Below are positions 48,011 through 60,689 of a stretch of DNA of 64,000 nt, in pieces. The notes below the pieces were generated by a model. The model searched no databases, had not been told where the DNA came from, and saw only the letters and a list, made by a program, of their open reading frames with translations. The first letter of the stretch is position 1; each line of letters opens with the position of its first letter. The position numbers were made by a program, and so were the translations under genes. Origin of the DNA: Ficedula albicollis (taxonomy: Eukaryota; Chordata; Aves; Passeriformes; Muscicapidae); NCBI RefSeq assembly GCF_000247815.1, contig NC_021681.1, positions 5,244,951-5,308,950 of the forward strand, in the 5' to 3' direction.

Positions 48011-48169
48011 GACAGCACATCCGCACCTCGGGCGGTGCTGAGGAACAGGGGGCATCTCTCACCTCCACCTGAGGAGGATGAACTGTCCAGCAGGAACATG
48101 GATGGTTTTAACCATCACAGCATTGAGAGCAGCGCTGCTGCAGGTGCCCTTCCCCAGCTCCAACAGTGT

Positions 48170-48332
48170 TAGAATCACAGAACAGAGTCATGGAGTGGTT
48201 TGGGGTGGAAGGCACCTTAAAGCCCATCTCGTCTCTCCCATGGGCAGGGACACCTTCCACCAGCCCAGGCTGCTCCAAGCCCTGGCCAGCCTGGCCTTGG
48301 ACACTGCCAGGGGTGGGGCAGCCAGGTTTTTT
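48170..48332 (-). mobile_element. CR1 LINE 3' fragment
   Basis: It opens 'agaatcacagaacagagtcatggagtgg' and runs to 'ccttggacactgccaggggtggggc'. Confidence 0.9.
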
Positions 48333-48632
48333 ATTGTTTAAGCCAAGCAAGAAAATGTATTTCCTGCAGCTTTGGATTTTCAGGTAAAAACGGTCCCTGA
48401 AAAGCCAAGGGTGTTTCAGGATCTAGCCAGGAGCTCTTTTTGATGAGCCCCATGATGGAGTCTGTTCAAAAACTGGGGGATGGCATGCTGGGGTCATCTG
48501 GTTCTAAGCTAAACAGCAGCTCCTCACCATGTCACAAATCCAAGCTGGGAGCTGCCATCCAATGTCAGGATGAGTGAGAGGCTCCACTCTCCATTTCTGA
48601 GCTTCTTGGTGCTATAGTCTAGACTCTGAGTT
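48333..48632. other. Single-copy DNA
   Basis: No gene or repeat is recognised. Confidence 0.45.
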
Positions 48633-48720
48633 GAGGTGTTAGGACATAGGTTGGACTCAATGATCTTAGAGGTCTCTTCCAACCTCATTATTCTATGATT
48701 CTGTGATTCTGTGATTCTTG
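48633..48720 (+). mobile_element. CR1 3' terminus with octamer tail
   Basis: It runs 'ggttggactcaatgatcttagaggtctcttccaacc' and ends with a short array of the terminal octamer (ATTCTATG, ATTCTGTG, ATTCTGTG, ATTCTT), the hallmark of CR1 3' ends. Confidence 0.92.
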
Positions 48721-49648
48721 GACACCATCCTCAGAGCTGGCAGGTCCTGGGGGCTGGGTGGTCCTCTCCTCTTTTCCATCCCAGGCATGAACCACGCAAT
48801 GTCTGTGTGATCCAGCAGGAGAAGTGGGTCCCCTCCACCAGTGACATGGCTCCTCCTGCTCTGCACAGCTGCTCCACCCCCTCAGCACTGTCCTGATGGT
48901 GGATAAAACACTTAGCGGAGTGAAAATGTGGGGAGGTTTTCCTGAAGGCAGTGGGAGGGCTGACAAGTAATCCTGTTTCTGTCACAGGACTGGGTTCTGC
49001 TCTTCACTGGTATTTCCAGCATGGGCAGGGACTCGATTTCTGAGCCATGAACAGCATTTTCAGGGAATAAACAGCATTGCAGGTGAGGGCTCAGCACAGA
49101 CTGCCAGCTGTCTCCCAGGTAATTTGGACTGTGGTCACCTGCTGAAGGCCAAGTGTGGGCTGTGCACTGAAATTGTTGCCTGTGGCATTCACAGACATGA
49201 TTTTTTGTTCTTTCCTGGCTCTGAGCACTCAGCTCCCCGCTCCTCTCTTCCCTCTCCTCGTTGCAGCTGTGATTTAATTCCAGACAGGCAGCAAAGTTTG
49301 GAAACATGCAGATTATTCCTGTTCTATCTTAATCATCCTCACCAGGGAGAAATAGAAGAGGAGTGCTTTTTAAAACACTTGGATAAAATGAACTGGAACG
49401 ATGAAGTACATTAAGAACAGGAAAATCTAAATGAGGTGGAAATAACGTCTTTATTGAAAGGACACATTTTAATCTCTCTCTCCTGCACTTACATGAACAC
49501 ACCTGATGCCAAGGCAGGAGGAAAAGGTTTAAGCTGGGAGATTGCCCTGGCACTCAGTGTTTGCCAGCTGTGCCTGTGGCCCTGCCCAAATCCTGGCACT
49601 GCAGTGTTCCAGCTGGTGGCCAGCACTGCAGGAACCTGCCACCAGAGA
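48721..49648. other. Single-copy DNA, no gene seen
   Basis: Mixed sequence, no feature recognised. Confidence 0.45.
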
Positions 49649-49710
49649 GCCATGGAATCATGGAACGTCCTGAGCTGGGAGGAATGCCCAGTGATCAGTG
49701 TGCCCAACGC
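49649..49710 (-). mobile_element. Short CR1-like 3' end fragment
   Basis: 'ccatggaatcatggaacgtcctgagctgggagg' resembles an inverted CR1 terminus. The rest is too diverged to place. Confidence 0.5.
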
Positions 49711-50649
49711 CAATGGAATCCACTGCGGGCTGCTCTGAGAGCTCACTGAGCACCCCCCTGGAGACACCCCCTCTCAGCAGCAAATTCCACATCCACAAGG
49801 ATGGGAATCTGGGAGCAATGCAAATCACTGGGGGAGTCCATAAAGGCGTTTTGTGGGGCAGCTGCTGGGAATTTTGAGGTGCACTGACCCCGGAATTTGT
49901 GACCCTGAGGATGCCAGAGCTCAAGAGGAGCCTTCAGTGAGAGCCAAAAAAATGGAGAGTCCTTTCCAAAACCTGTGACCTGCTGGGATGGCTGTACAAG
50001 AAGGGTGGACCCTGCCATGCTCACCCAGCAATGCACCAAGCAGGGGAATGGCTGATTTTGGAGACTCCATCGCTCAAGTCTGTGGTACAGAAGAGTCTTC
50101 CCCTCAACCTCTATTCATTACAGAGCCAAAAATCATTTCTAAACATTTCTAAATTCACAAAGCTGCCCTGGAGAGGTCCCAGTCATCATCTGCCAGTAGG
50201 GATGGGCTTTTTGACCTGATCAGAAAAACGATCCTTTAGATAGAAAAGATACCAGAAATGAAGTGTGACTCCCTCCATTGGCCTGAAAGAAGGCAGGTTA
50301 CTGGGTGAATTTGGGATTTTAATTTTACGAATCATCTTTTGAACCATGCTCATTGTAGTGCTTGATAGAGTCTGTTTCCCTCCTGATCCCACTGATTATA
50401 GATTTTCTTCTCAGTGGCCTCTCCCATTTCTAATGTGCTGCTATTATTCAAAGTGATTAATTGAAGTCATTGGTCAAACCTGTACCTGGATATGAGCTTT
50501 AACCATGGATGTGCCATTCTGAAGTGGTGTTCTTCATCCCTGTTTCCTGAGGCACAGGGCAGCACCCAACATTTTCAACATTCCAGTGGTTATATTCCCA
50601 CAACAGACAATGCATTAAGAGACAAAATGAAATATAGTTGGAAGAAATG
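49711..50649. other. Single-copy DNA, no gene seen
   Basis: Mixed then AT-rich sequence (50.1-50.6 kb). No gene is seen. Confidence 0.45.
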
Positions 50650-51095
50650 CTCGAGGATCAGAGTCCAGCCCCTGGCCCTGCACAGACACCCCAACAATCC
50701 CACCCTGGGCATCCCTGGGAGTGTTTTCCCAATGCTCCTGGAGCTCTGGCAGCCTCGGGGCTGTGCCCATTCCCTGGGGAGCCTGGGCAGTGCCCAGCAC
50801 CCTCTGGGGGAAGAACCTTTCCCTGATATCCAACCTAAACTCCCCTGACACAATGCTCCTGGAGCTCTGGCAGCCTCGCAATCCCACCCTGGGCATCCCT
50901 GGGAGTGTTTTCCCAATGCTCCTGGAGCTCTGGCAGCCTCGGGGCTGTGCCCATTCCCTGGGGAGCCTGGGCAGTGCCCAGCACCCTCTGGGGGAAGAAC
51001 CTTTCCCTGATATCCAACCTAAACTCCCCTGACACAGCTCCAGCCATTCCTTGGGGTCCTGTCCTGGTCACAGAGATCAGATCCTGGAGTTGCCT
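50650..51095 (-). mobile_element. CR1 LINE 3' fragment with internal duplication
   Basis: An inverted CR1 of the same subfamily as the 7.94 and 11.74 kb copies ('ccctgcacagacaccccaac', 'gggaagaacctttccctgatatccaacc'). A 184-bp segment is repeated (from 50695 and again from 50879). At the junction (about 50852-50878) an extra copy of the AATGCTCCTGGAGCTCTGGC block sits before the second unit, so the order of blocks is A-B-C-B-A-B-C. The two A-B-C units look identical. Confidence 0.92.
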
Positions 51096-51164
51096 CTCAG
51101 GAGGAAGTTTAGCTCAGGCTGTGGGGGATGAAGGCAGCTGCTGCTTTCCTGGGTCAACACAGTG

Positions 51165-51300
51165 GCATAAAATGGTTTGGGGTGGGAGGGATCTTGAAGC
51201 TCCTCTCGTTCCACCCTCTGCCATGGGCAGGGACATCCCCCACGGACCAGGTTGCTCCATGCCCCATCCAACCTGGCCTGGAACACTTCCAGGGATGGAT
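51165..51300 (-). mobile_element. CR1 LINE 3' fragment
   Basis: It opens 'cataaaatggtttggggtgggaggg' and ends 'ggaacacttccagggatgg'. A short, truncated copy. Confidence 0.88.
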
Positions 51301-51599
51301 CAGGAGGGCTGGACTCAACATCTCTTCTCTGCTTCCAATAATGTACATTCCAAAGTCAATCATCTACAAACCCAAATGTTAAAGGTACAGTTTTCTGCCC
51401 TCTGGCCCGTAGAAATGCAGTTATGACAGCTCCATCAGCTGGGCAGGAGTGACCACCTGGATGTCCCAGTTCAGGTGGGACTGATGAAGGATGTGATGGT
51501 ACCAGGAGCTGATATTAGCAGTGCTGTGACAAGGATTTGAGAAATGGTGACAGGGACCCACAGCTCTCAGGGAATGGCAGCCAGGAGTGGGCTGCTGTC
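51301..51599. other. Single-copy DNA
   Basis: No gene or repeat is recognised. Confidence 0.45.
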
Positions 51600-51878
51600 C
51601 TCTTGCCCCATCCTGTGACCTGGAGGATGCAGCCTCAACTTGCACCAGAGGAGACTTAGGTTGGATATTGGGGAAAACTTCTTCACTGGAAGAGTGGTCA
51701 GGGATTGGAACAGGCTGCCCAGGGCAGCGGTGGAATCGTTGTCCCTGGAGGGATTTGAAAGGGGTTTGAAAGGATGTGGCACTTGGGGACATGGGTTAGC
51801 AGTGTCTTTGGGAGAATGGCCAGACTCCATGATCTTGGAGAGCTTTTCCAGCCTTAGCCATCCTATGACCCTCTGCTC
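51600..51878 (+). mobile_element. CR1 LINE 3' fragment
   Basis: It runs 'aacttgcaccagaggagacttagg', 'ttggatattggggaaaacttcttcactgg', 'ggaacaggctgcccagggcagcgg', and ends 'catgatcttggagagcttttccagcc'. It is an older subfamily, similar in wording to the plus copy at 1.4-2.1 kb. Confidence 0.92.
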
Positions 51879-52059
51879 AAGGTGCACACCCACTGCCCCA
51901 CACTGCCCTCGCTGGAGCCACCCCAGAGCTCACTGCTTGGGTGACCAGAGCAGGGCTCCAACACCAATTAAAGAAGCAGCAATTAAGGAGCAGTGCAGGG
52001 ACAGGAGGGCCAGAGAGGCAGCAGGATGCTGGAGCCATCCTCTGTCGACAAAGTGCTGA
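51879..52059. other. Single-copy DNA
   Basis: No gene is seen. Confidence 0.45.
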
Positions 52060-52990
52060 GACAACAAACTTAACCTCCCTGTCCACGGCGCGCCTATCAG
52101 CCGTGGTTATTAAATCCCACAAAAGGGAGAAGAGCACCAGTGAATAGGGTTGAAAGAAAAAGCACTTTCCCCATTTGGATTACCTCCTACAGAACAGGAC
52201 CTGCCAGTGAAAGGCGGAGAGTGTAATTGCTGGCCTGAAAGAGAAGGGGAAAAAAGGAGAAAAAAAAAAAAAAAAACTATAAAGGGAGAGAAAGAAAGAA
52301 GGAAGGGGGGAAAAATTGATAATGAACAATTTATCCTCTGAGCTAACAGTTAATTAATTCTGAAAATATCTGTCAGGCTAATGGAGGGGGGGTAGCTGTG
52401 CCACTGAACACAATTAGTAAAATAATAATAACAAAAAAAAGGGGGGAAAAAAAGGAAGAAAAAAAAGATTTTTTTAAGGTGTTGCTATCTTCTTAGAGAC
52501 CAGGCCCTTGGCTTCCCAATGTCATTCTCAACACAATTTTTTTTTTCTTCTCTCCCTTCGTCTCTTTTCAGAAATTGTTCTCATGAATGATTTATATATG
52601 TCTAGTTATCTGGAGTGATTTCTATGGACCCGGGCGCATTGCTGCATAATTGTTAATTTTAATGCCATAATAGCTTCAGATGGAGGGAGAGATTAGGCGT
52701 TTATTGCACAATTAAATGAAACATACTTGAGAATCACAAAAGGTTCCGTAATTATTTCAGACCATTAATAAAATGGGCATTAAATTATATGGGACACAAA
52801 AGGGAAAGGAAATAGATTTTCATTACAGCAATAGAAGCCGAGAGTAGTAATAGATCCTTGTTGAATTCTCTTTCTCTCTCTCTCTCTCTGAAATTAATTG
52901 TTGCCCGGCTTATTTCAAAGCAAAATAAAAGAGAAATAAAGTGTGTTAAAGAACCTCTGATGAAAGGGCTTTGTTTGATAAGGACAATAG
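52060..52990. promoter_or_regulatory. Candidate conserved non-coding block with purine tracts
   Basis: Extended AT-rich single-copy DNA. The left part has purine runs (52240-52315 and 52430-52470). The right part (52570-52860) has many cores: GTCTAGTTATCTGG, GCATAATTGTTAATTTTAATGCC, TTAGGCGTTTATTGCACAATTAAATG, CCGTAATTATTTCAGACC and GGGCATTAAATTATATGG. A TC microsatellite lies at 52868-52890. It has enhancer-like texture and no credible frame. Confidence 0.32.
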
Positions 52991-54999
52991 CCAGTGATAC
53001 ACTCTGGGAAAAAAAGGAAAAAAAAAAGGAGGAGAAAAAAAAAAAAAAAAAAGGAAGATTTAAAAAAAGGAAGATTTGATTTTGGCTTCCTGCCCTCAGT
53101 CCTGCAGCAGAACAGGGGCTGTGTGCGGACGCACGGGCGCCTCTCCTCCCCTTCCAACACCGCGGGGCTGGGGATGGGAGGGGGAAGGGGGATGTGGAAA
53201 GTTCCCCCCTCCATTCCCGAGTGCCCCTGGTGACGGGACCGGCCCTGGGTTTGGCAGCAGGGGCAGGAGAGGCAGGACCTGGCACAAATCCCAGGGATGC
53301 TCTCGCAGAGCGGCCGCGCTTGGCCCTTTCTAGATAAGACCACGAGCGATGGATTTGCCTTGCATGGAAGATCCAGGGGCTGCCTGGGACGAGGCAGCAG
53401 CAGCTGGAGGCTCCCAGGTGTTCCAGCTGCAGCACAGCCTGGAGAGCTTGTCCCCTGGGGAGTCACAGTGGGGACAGCAGGAGGGGCTGGGGGAGGCAGA
53501 GCTCCTGTCACGCCCGGCAAAGACAGCCCAGGGCAGCCTGAACGCCACCAAGACCTCACCTCACAGCCTGGGAAGGGCCAAGGACAGGACCCACCTCAAC
53601 AACGTGCCACAAGAGCCCTCAGAAACTCTGATCTCATGCTCCATACTCCAACAATATTTAATGATGGCAAAAGAGGGGCTATGAGCAATATCTGGTTCCC
53701 CTTGGAATGAGAGACATCTCAAAAATCCGCAGTGCTGGTGAGGGGGAGAGGACTCAGAGCCTACTGGGGCAAGTTTTCAGGGATACTCAGGACTTCTGGA
53801 AGGAATAAGTGGCACCTCTTGGCAGTTACAGAAGCCCACGGTGACTTAGGCAGTTTGGAAAATCTCATGCTGCTTTCAGCCTCCTTTAGACACAAACATG
53901 CCCTTGATCCTAGCAGGGTTTGCAGGGACCTGAGTGAGCAGCAGCACAATTAAGAGTGAAAGAGGTCAGAAGAGGGTCATTGTAGCTAATGGCAAGCTCA
54001 TCTTCCACCTCCCAGCCTCACTCACTGTCCTTAAACTCCTCTGAGAAGCCTTAGTGAAAAAATATTTCTAAACCATCACTTTTGGTCCATGAGATGTTGT
54101 GCATGGCCAGGTCCCCTCACACACCTCGTTCCAGGAGCTGCAGAGATTTCCAAGATAATCCCTTCATTAAAGAAAAATACAGAATAAGGGGGGAAAACAC
54201 AACAGAAGCATTAAAATAACGTCTTGGCAAAGCAAAGTTTACCATAGAAATGTAACGTCTGAGCAAAGCAGAAGCAGCTCCCACATCCCCCCAGTGAGTG
54301 TGCCAAGCAGGGAAGGTGTCACCCCCCTGCCAAGGGACAGGAGCTGCCGAGGGATCAGGAGGAAGGAGCATCCCAAGGCAGGGATAAACAAACAAGCAGC
54401 GAGGGTGTCTCTTCCCAGAGCACAGCTGCTCTTGGAAATTCAGCTCAGCTGACGCAGATCAGACGCACGGCGCTATTTTTAGGCTCCTTGCAGTGTTTTA
54501 GTTTGCAGCTGCACTCCAGGCCTGCTCCCATTCCCCCAGCAGCAGGAGAAGCACTGCCTCAATGGACAGGGAAGGCCTGTGGATGTGTGCACGGGGAATT
54601 TGTGGCATAGGGGAAAATAGTTTTTTTTTTTAACAGCAGGTGTGTGTTGAGGGTAGGGGCTGAGCTCTTGCCTTCTTTGGGAGGGAGGCAGGAAAAGGGA
54701 GAGAGACTGGGGAGGTAAGAGGGACCCCCCAACACCTTTGTGCAGCTGGATCTGGGCGTTTTCTGGGAAAACCAGAGCAGGCAGGAAGGTCCTTCTGGGT
54801 GGGGGTGTCCATGGGGCTCAGAGTGGAGAGCTGGGACAAGGGACAGCATCCTGCCAACCCTCCCAGCCTGCTGTCCCAGGAGACCACCAGCACCACGCTG
54901 AGCACCTGGAGCTTTGGTGGTGGGATTAAGGCTGCAGCAGGGACACAGAGAAAAAGAGTTTGACACGGAGGGACTTAAGGAGAAATTGGGAAAAAAAAT
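52991..54999. other. Single-copy DNA; purine tract at 53.0 kb
   Basis: An A/G-rich tract (53008-53075) includes two AAAAAAAGGAAGATTT copies. From 53.1 to 53.6 kb the DNA is GC-rich with moderate CpG, but frames overlap on both strands without domain content. I see no gene. Confidence 0.4.
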
Positions 55000-55228
<229 letters not shown>

Positions 55229-55356
55229 AAGTTAAAGCAGTGAAGTCGCTGTAGATAAGCAGCAATGAGGAAGCCGTGGGCTGCGCCGACAGCGCCCTCT
55301 CCTGGGCACAGGCAGCGGCGCTCCGGCCCGGGGGGAGCCAGGGACCCCGGAGGGGG
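55229..55356. other. Short GC-rich single-copy spacer
   Basis: Contains GCGCCGACAGCGCCC and GGCGCTCCGGCCCGG. Too short to judge as a CpG island. Confidence 0.4.
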
Positions 55357-56272
<916 letters not shown>

Positions 56273-59200
56273 GATGCTTCTCAGCGGGCAAGTGATGCTC
56301 CCAAATTAGGAATGATGCTCCCAAAGCGGGTGAGAATGATGGTCCCAAAGTGGGAGTGATGCTCCCAGGGTGGGAATGATGCTCCTGGGGGTGAGAATGA
56401 TGCTCCCCGGCATGGGAGTGATGCTCCCCGGGATGGGAGTGATGCTCCCCGGGATGGGAGTGATGCTCCCCGGGATGGGAGTGATGCTCCCCGGGATGGG
56501 AGTGATGCTCCCCGGGATGGGAGTGATGCTCCCCGGGATGGGAGTGATGCTCCCCGGGATGGGAGTGATGCTCCCCGGGATGGGAGTGATGCTCCCCGGG
56601 ATGGGAGTGATGCTCCCCGGGATGGGAGTGATGCTCCCCGGGATGGGAGTGATGCTCCCCGGGATGGGAGTGATGCTCCCCGGGATGGGAGTGATGCTCC
56701 CCGGGATGGGAGTGATGCTCCCCGGGATGGGAGTGATGCTCCCCGGGATGGGAGTGATGCTCCCCGGGATGGGAGTGATGCTCCCCGGGATGGGAGTGAT
56801 GCTCCCCGGGATGGGAGTGATGCTCCCCGGGATGGGAGTGATGCTCCCCGGGATGGGAGTGATGCTCCCCGGGATGGGAGTGATGCTCCCCGGGATGGGA
56901 GTGATGCTCCCCGGGATGGGAGTGATGCTCCCCGGGATGGGAGTGATGCTCCCCGGGATGGGAGTGATGCTCCCCGGGATGGGAGTGATGCTCCCCGGGA
57001 TGGGAGTGATGCTCCCCGGGATGGGAGTGATGCTCCCCGGGATGGGAGTGATGCTCCCCGGGATGGGAGTGATGCTCCCCGGGATGGGAGTGATGCTCCC
57101 CGGGATGGGAGTGATGCTCCCCGGGATGGGAGTGATGCTCCCCGGGATGGGAGTGATGCTCCCCGGGATGGGAGTGATGCTCCCCGGGATGGGAGTGATG
57201 CTCCCCGGGATGGGAGTGATGCTCCCCGGGATGGGAGTGATGCTCCCCGGGATGGGAGTGATGCTCCCCGGGATGGGAGTGATGCTCCCCGGGATGGGAG
57301 TGATGCTCCCCGGGATGGGAGTGATGCTCCCCGGGATGGGAGTGATGCTCCCCGGGATGGGAGTGATGCTCCCCGGGATGGGAGTGATGCTCCCCGGGAT
57401 GGGAGTGATGCTCCCCGGGATGGGAGTGATGCTCCCCGGGATGGGAGTGATGCTCCCCGGGATGGGAGTGATGCTCCCCGGGATGGGAGTGATGCTCCCC
57501 GGGATGGGAGTGATGCTCCCCGGGATGGGAGTGATGCTCCCCGGGATGGGAGTGATGCTCCCCGGGATGGGAGTGATGCTCCCCGGGATGGGAGTGATGC
57601 TCCCCGGGATGGGAGTGATGCTCCCCGGGATGGGAGTGATGCTCCCCGGGATGGGAGTGATGCTCCCCGGGATGGGAGTGATGCTCCCCGGGATGGGAGT
57701 GATGCTCCCCGGGATGGGAGTGATGCTCCCCGGGATGGGAGTGATGCTCCCCGGGATGGGAGTGATGCTCCCCGGGATGGGAGTGATGCTCCCCGGGATG
57801 GGAGTGATGCTCCCCGGGATGGGAGTGATGCTCCCCGGGATGGGAGTGATGCTCCCCGGGATGGGAGTGATGCTCCCCGGGATGGGAGTGATGCTCCCCG
57901 GGATGGGAGTGATGCTCCCCGGGATGGGAGTGATGCTCCCCGGGATGGGAGTGATGCTCCCCGGGATGGGAGTGATGCTCCCCGGGATGGGAGTGATGCT
58001 CCCCGGGATGGGAGTGATGCTCCCCGGGATGGGAGTGATGCTCCCCGGGATGGGAGTGATGCTCCCCGGGATGGGAGTGATGCTCCCCGGGATGGGAGTG
58101 ATGCTCCCCGGGATGGGAGTGATGCTCCCCGGGATGGGAGTGATGCTCCCCGGGATGGGAGTGATGCTCCCCGGGATGGGAGTGATGCTCCCCGGGATGG
58201 GAGTGATGCTCCCCGGGATGGGAGTGATGCTCCCCGGGATGGGAGTGATGCTCCCCGGGATGGGAGTGATGCTCCCCGGGATGGGAGTGATGCTCCCCGG
58301 GATGGGAGTGATGCTCCCCGGGATGGGAGTGATGCTCCCCGGGATGGGAGTGATGCTCCCCGGGATGGGAGTGATGCTCCCCGGGATGGGAGTGATGCTC
58401 CCCGGGATGGGAGTGATGCTCCCCGGGATGGGAGTGATGCTCCCCGGGATGGGAGTGATGCTCCCCGGGATGGGAGTGATGCTCCCCGGGATGGGAGTGA
58501 TGCTCCCCGGGATGGGAGTGATGCTCCCCGGGATGGGAGTGATGCTCCCCGGGATGGGAGTGATGCTCCCCGGGATGGGAGTGATGCTCCCCGGGATGGG
58601 AGTGATGCTCCCCGGGATGGGAGTGATGCTCCCCGGGATGGGAGTGATGCTCCCCGGGATGGGAGTGATGCTCCCCGGGATGGGAGTGATGCTCCCCGGG
58701 ATGGGAGTGATGCTCCCCGGGATGGGAGTGATGCTCCCCGGGATGGGAGTGATGCTCCCCGGGATGGGAGTGATGCTCCCCGGGATGGGAGTGATGCTCC
58801 CCGGGATGGGAGTGATGCTCCCCGGGATGGGAGTGATGCTCCCCGGGATGGGAGTGATGCTCCCCGGGATGGGAGTGATGCTCCCCGGGATGGGAGTGAT
58901 GCTCCCCGGGATGGGAGTGATGCTCCCCGGGATGGGAGTGATGCTCCCCGGGATGGGAGTGATGCTCCCCGGGATGGGAGTGATGCTCCCCGGGATGGGA
59001 GTGATGCTCCCCGGGATGGGAGTGATGCTCCCCGGGATGGGAGTGATGCTCCCCGGGATGGGAGTGATGCTCCCCGGGATGGGAGTGATGCTCCCCGGGA
59101 TGGGAGTGATGCTCCCCGGGATGGGAGTGATGCTCCCCGGGATGGGAGTGATGCTCCCCGGGATGGGAGTGATGCTCCCCGGGATGGGAGTGATGCTCCC

Positions 59201-59486
59201 CGGGATGGGAGTGATTCAGTGTGGGAGCGATGCACTCCGAGGAAGGGAGTGACGTGCCCCAGGGGAAGGTGTGATGCACCCTGAGGACTGGAGTGACTTT
59301 TCCGGGCTGGAAGTGATGCTCCATGGAATGGGAGTGATGGTCTGGGGGAGGGAGTGCTACTCCCTGGCTGGGGAGTGATGATCCCAGAGTGGGACTGATA
59401 TTCCCAGAGAAGGATTGATGCTCCCAGGGTGGGAGAGTTGCTCCCCAGGGAAGGGAGTGATGCCCCCAGGAAGAGTGGGCGTGGGG
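56273..59486 (+). repeat. 21-bp minisatellite, about 153 units, 133 identical
   Basis: Units start GATGCTCC, centre on CCCGGG and end GGGAGT. Six diverged units of 20-24 bp (56273-56398) and one single-base variant (56399-56419) lead into 133 consecutive identical units (56420-59212, exactly 2793 bp). About 13 diverged units of 16-28 bp follow. Each unit can fold CTCCC against GGGAG. Because 21 is divisible by three, several frames stay open and yield heptapeptide repeats (MGVMLPG on plus, HHSHPGE on minus). I do not regard these as proteins. A diverged edge around a homogeneous centre is typical of recent VNTR expansion. Confidence 0.97.
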
Positions 59487-60689
59487 CAGAGCCACCAGAG
59501 CTCACTCATGGTGCAGCCCTTCAGACAAGCAGGAAGCCCTACAGTGATTTGGTACAGCACCAAACCAGCAAAAGGATACTTAGAGGTAAAAATAAAAAGC
59601 TAAAGGGAGAGTTGGTCAGAGAAAGCAGGGAGAGGGGAGAAAGTCTTAGGGAGATGAAAGAAGGTTAGCATTAGAGGAAAACAAATAAAAAGATAAAATA
59701 GAACATGAACAGTCCAGAGTATTAAAGAGCCTCTAGAAAGGACAAGGAAAACAGCCAAGTGCAGCAGGAGATCAGCCATGGCACCCAGCTGGAAATCAGC
59801 AAGGATAGGATTCAAGACACGGGGTGGGTTTGATTTTAATATGAGGGAAGTCCTGCCTTTTCCAGGCCAGGTCTTGGAGGCCTGACTCAGAACACAGGGC
59901 AGGGTCCTGCCTGCTCCCCACCAAGGACACTCCCCACAGAAAGGGAAGAGGAGCAATGCTTTGTCCTCTGCTGCAGGGACAGCAGTGCCCCTGTCATCAT
60001 CTCCTGCTGCACAGGGAGCTCCCAGTTTGGGCTGCCTTGGACTCATCCACGTGTGCTGCTGTCACACGAGGGCTCAGAGGTGCTAACACCTATTACAGGT
60101 GTTAGGAGGAACAGCTTCGAGTCAGGCCTCCAGCTGTGTGAAACATTTTGGAAACGTTGCTGTTCTGGTTTTAGCAGGCAATGAGGAAGGAGACGAAATC
60201 CAGAACCTTGGAGCAGGGGGACAAACTGGAGCAGGAGGAGACAGCTAATGCCAGCAGCCACCTTGATGTCAGATCTGAAGGCAAGGCTCAGAGTAAGGAG
60301 CAGCTACAGAGTCACCTCGCTGTGCTTGGAGCTGGAGGAGGCTCAGGGCCAGCAGCACCTGGAGCAAGAGCAGCAGGGAAGGAGCAGCTCTGAGAACGCT
60401 CCAGAGCAGGAGACCCTTGGAGAAGTCACCAGAGGCATCACAGCACGTGCAAAATCCTTCGAATGAAGCCTTAATGCACAACCTGAGTCTGCCACACACA
60501 AGTTTGTGGGGTCTGCACCAGCAGAGTTTGGGTCTCTCGGGTGAGTGGGCAGGATGCAGGAAGGCAATTGAAATCTCATTTTGCCTTAAATTCAGGCAGA
60601 TTGATGGGGATTTATCCCCCTGCAGACACAAACAGGCAATATTTCCTTCGGATATCATCCCACGGGGCACAGGGGGGTCCCACCCCGCT
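59487..60689. other. Single-copy DNA, no gene seen
   Basis: Purine-rich from 59.58 to 59.76 kb, then mixed. Short frames only; no repeat is recognised. Confidence 0.42.

Noticed and set aside
52785..53559. Overlapping minus frames of 216 and 214 residues
   Set aside because: They cross GA/TC-rich low-complexity DNA (poly-F and poly-K runs) and have no recognisable domain.
56273..59486. CRISPR array
   Set aside because: The repeats are directly contiguous with no spacers, and the surrounding DNA is avian.
56281..59505. Other long frames across the same array (GASLPSR repeats on minus, MGVMLPG repeats on plus)
   Set aside because: Three overlapping frames of about 1000 residues in one array cannot all be genes. 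None has codon bias, a domain or splice context.
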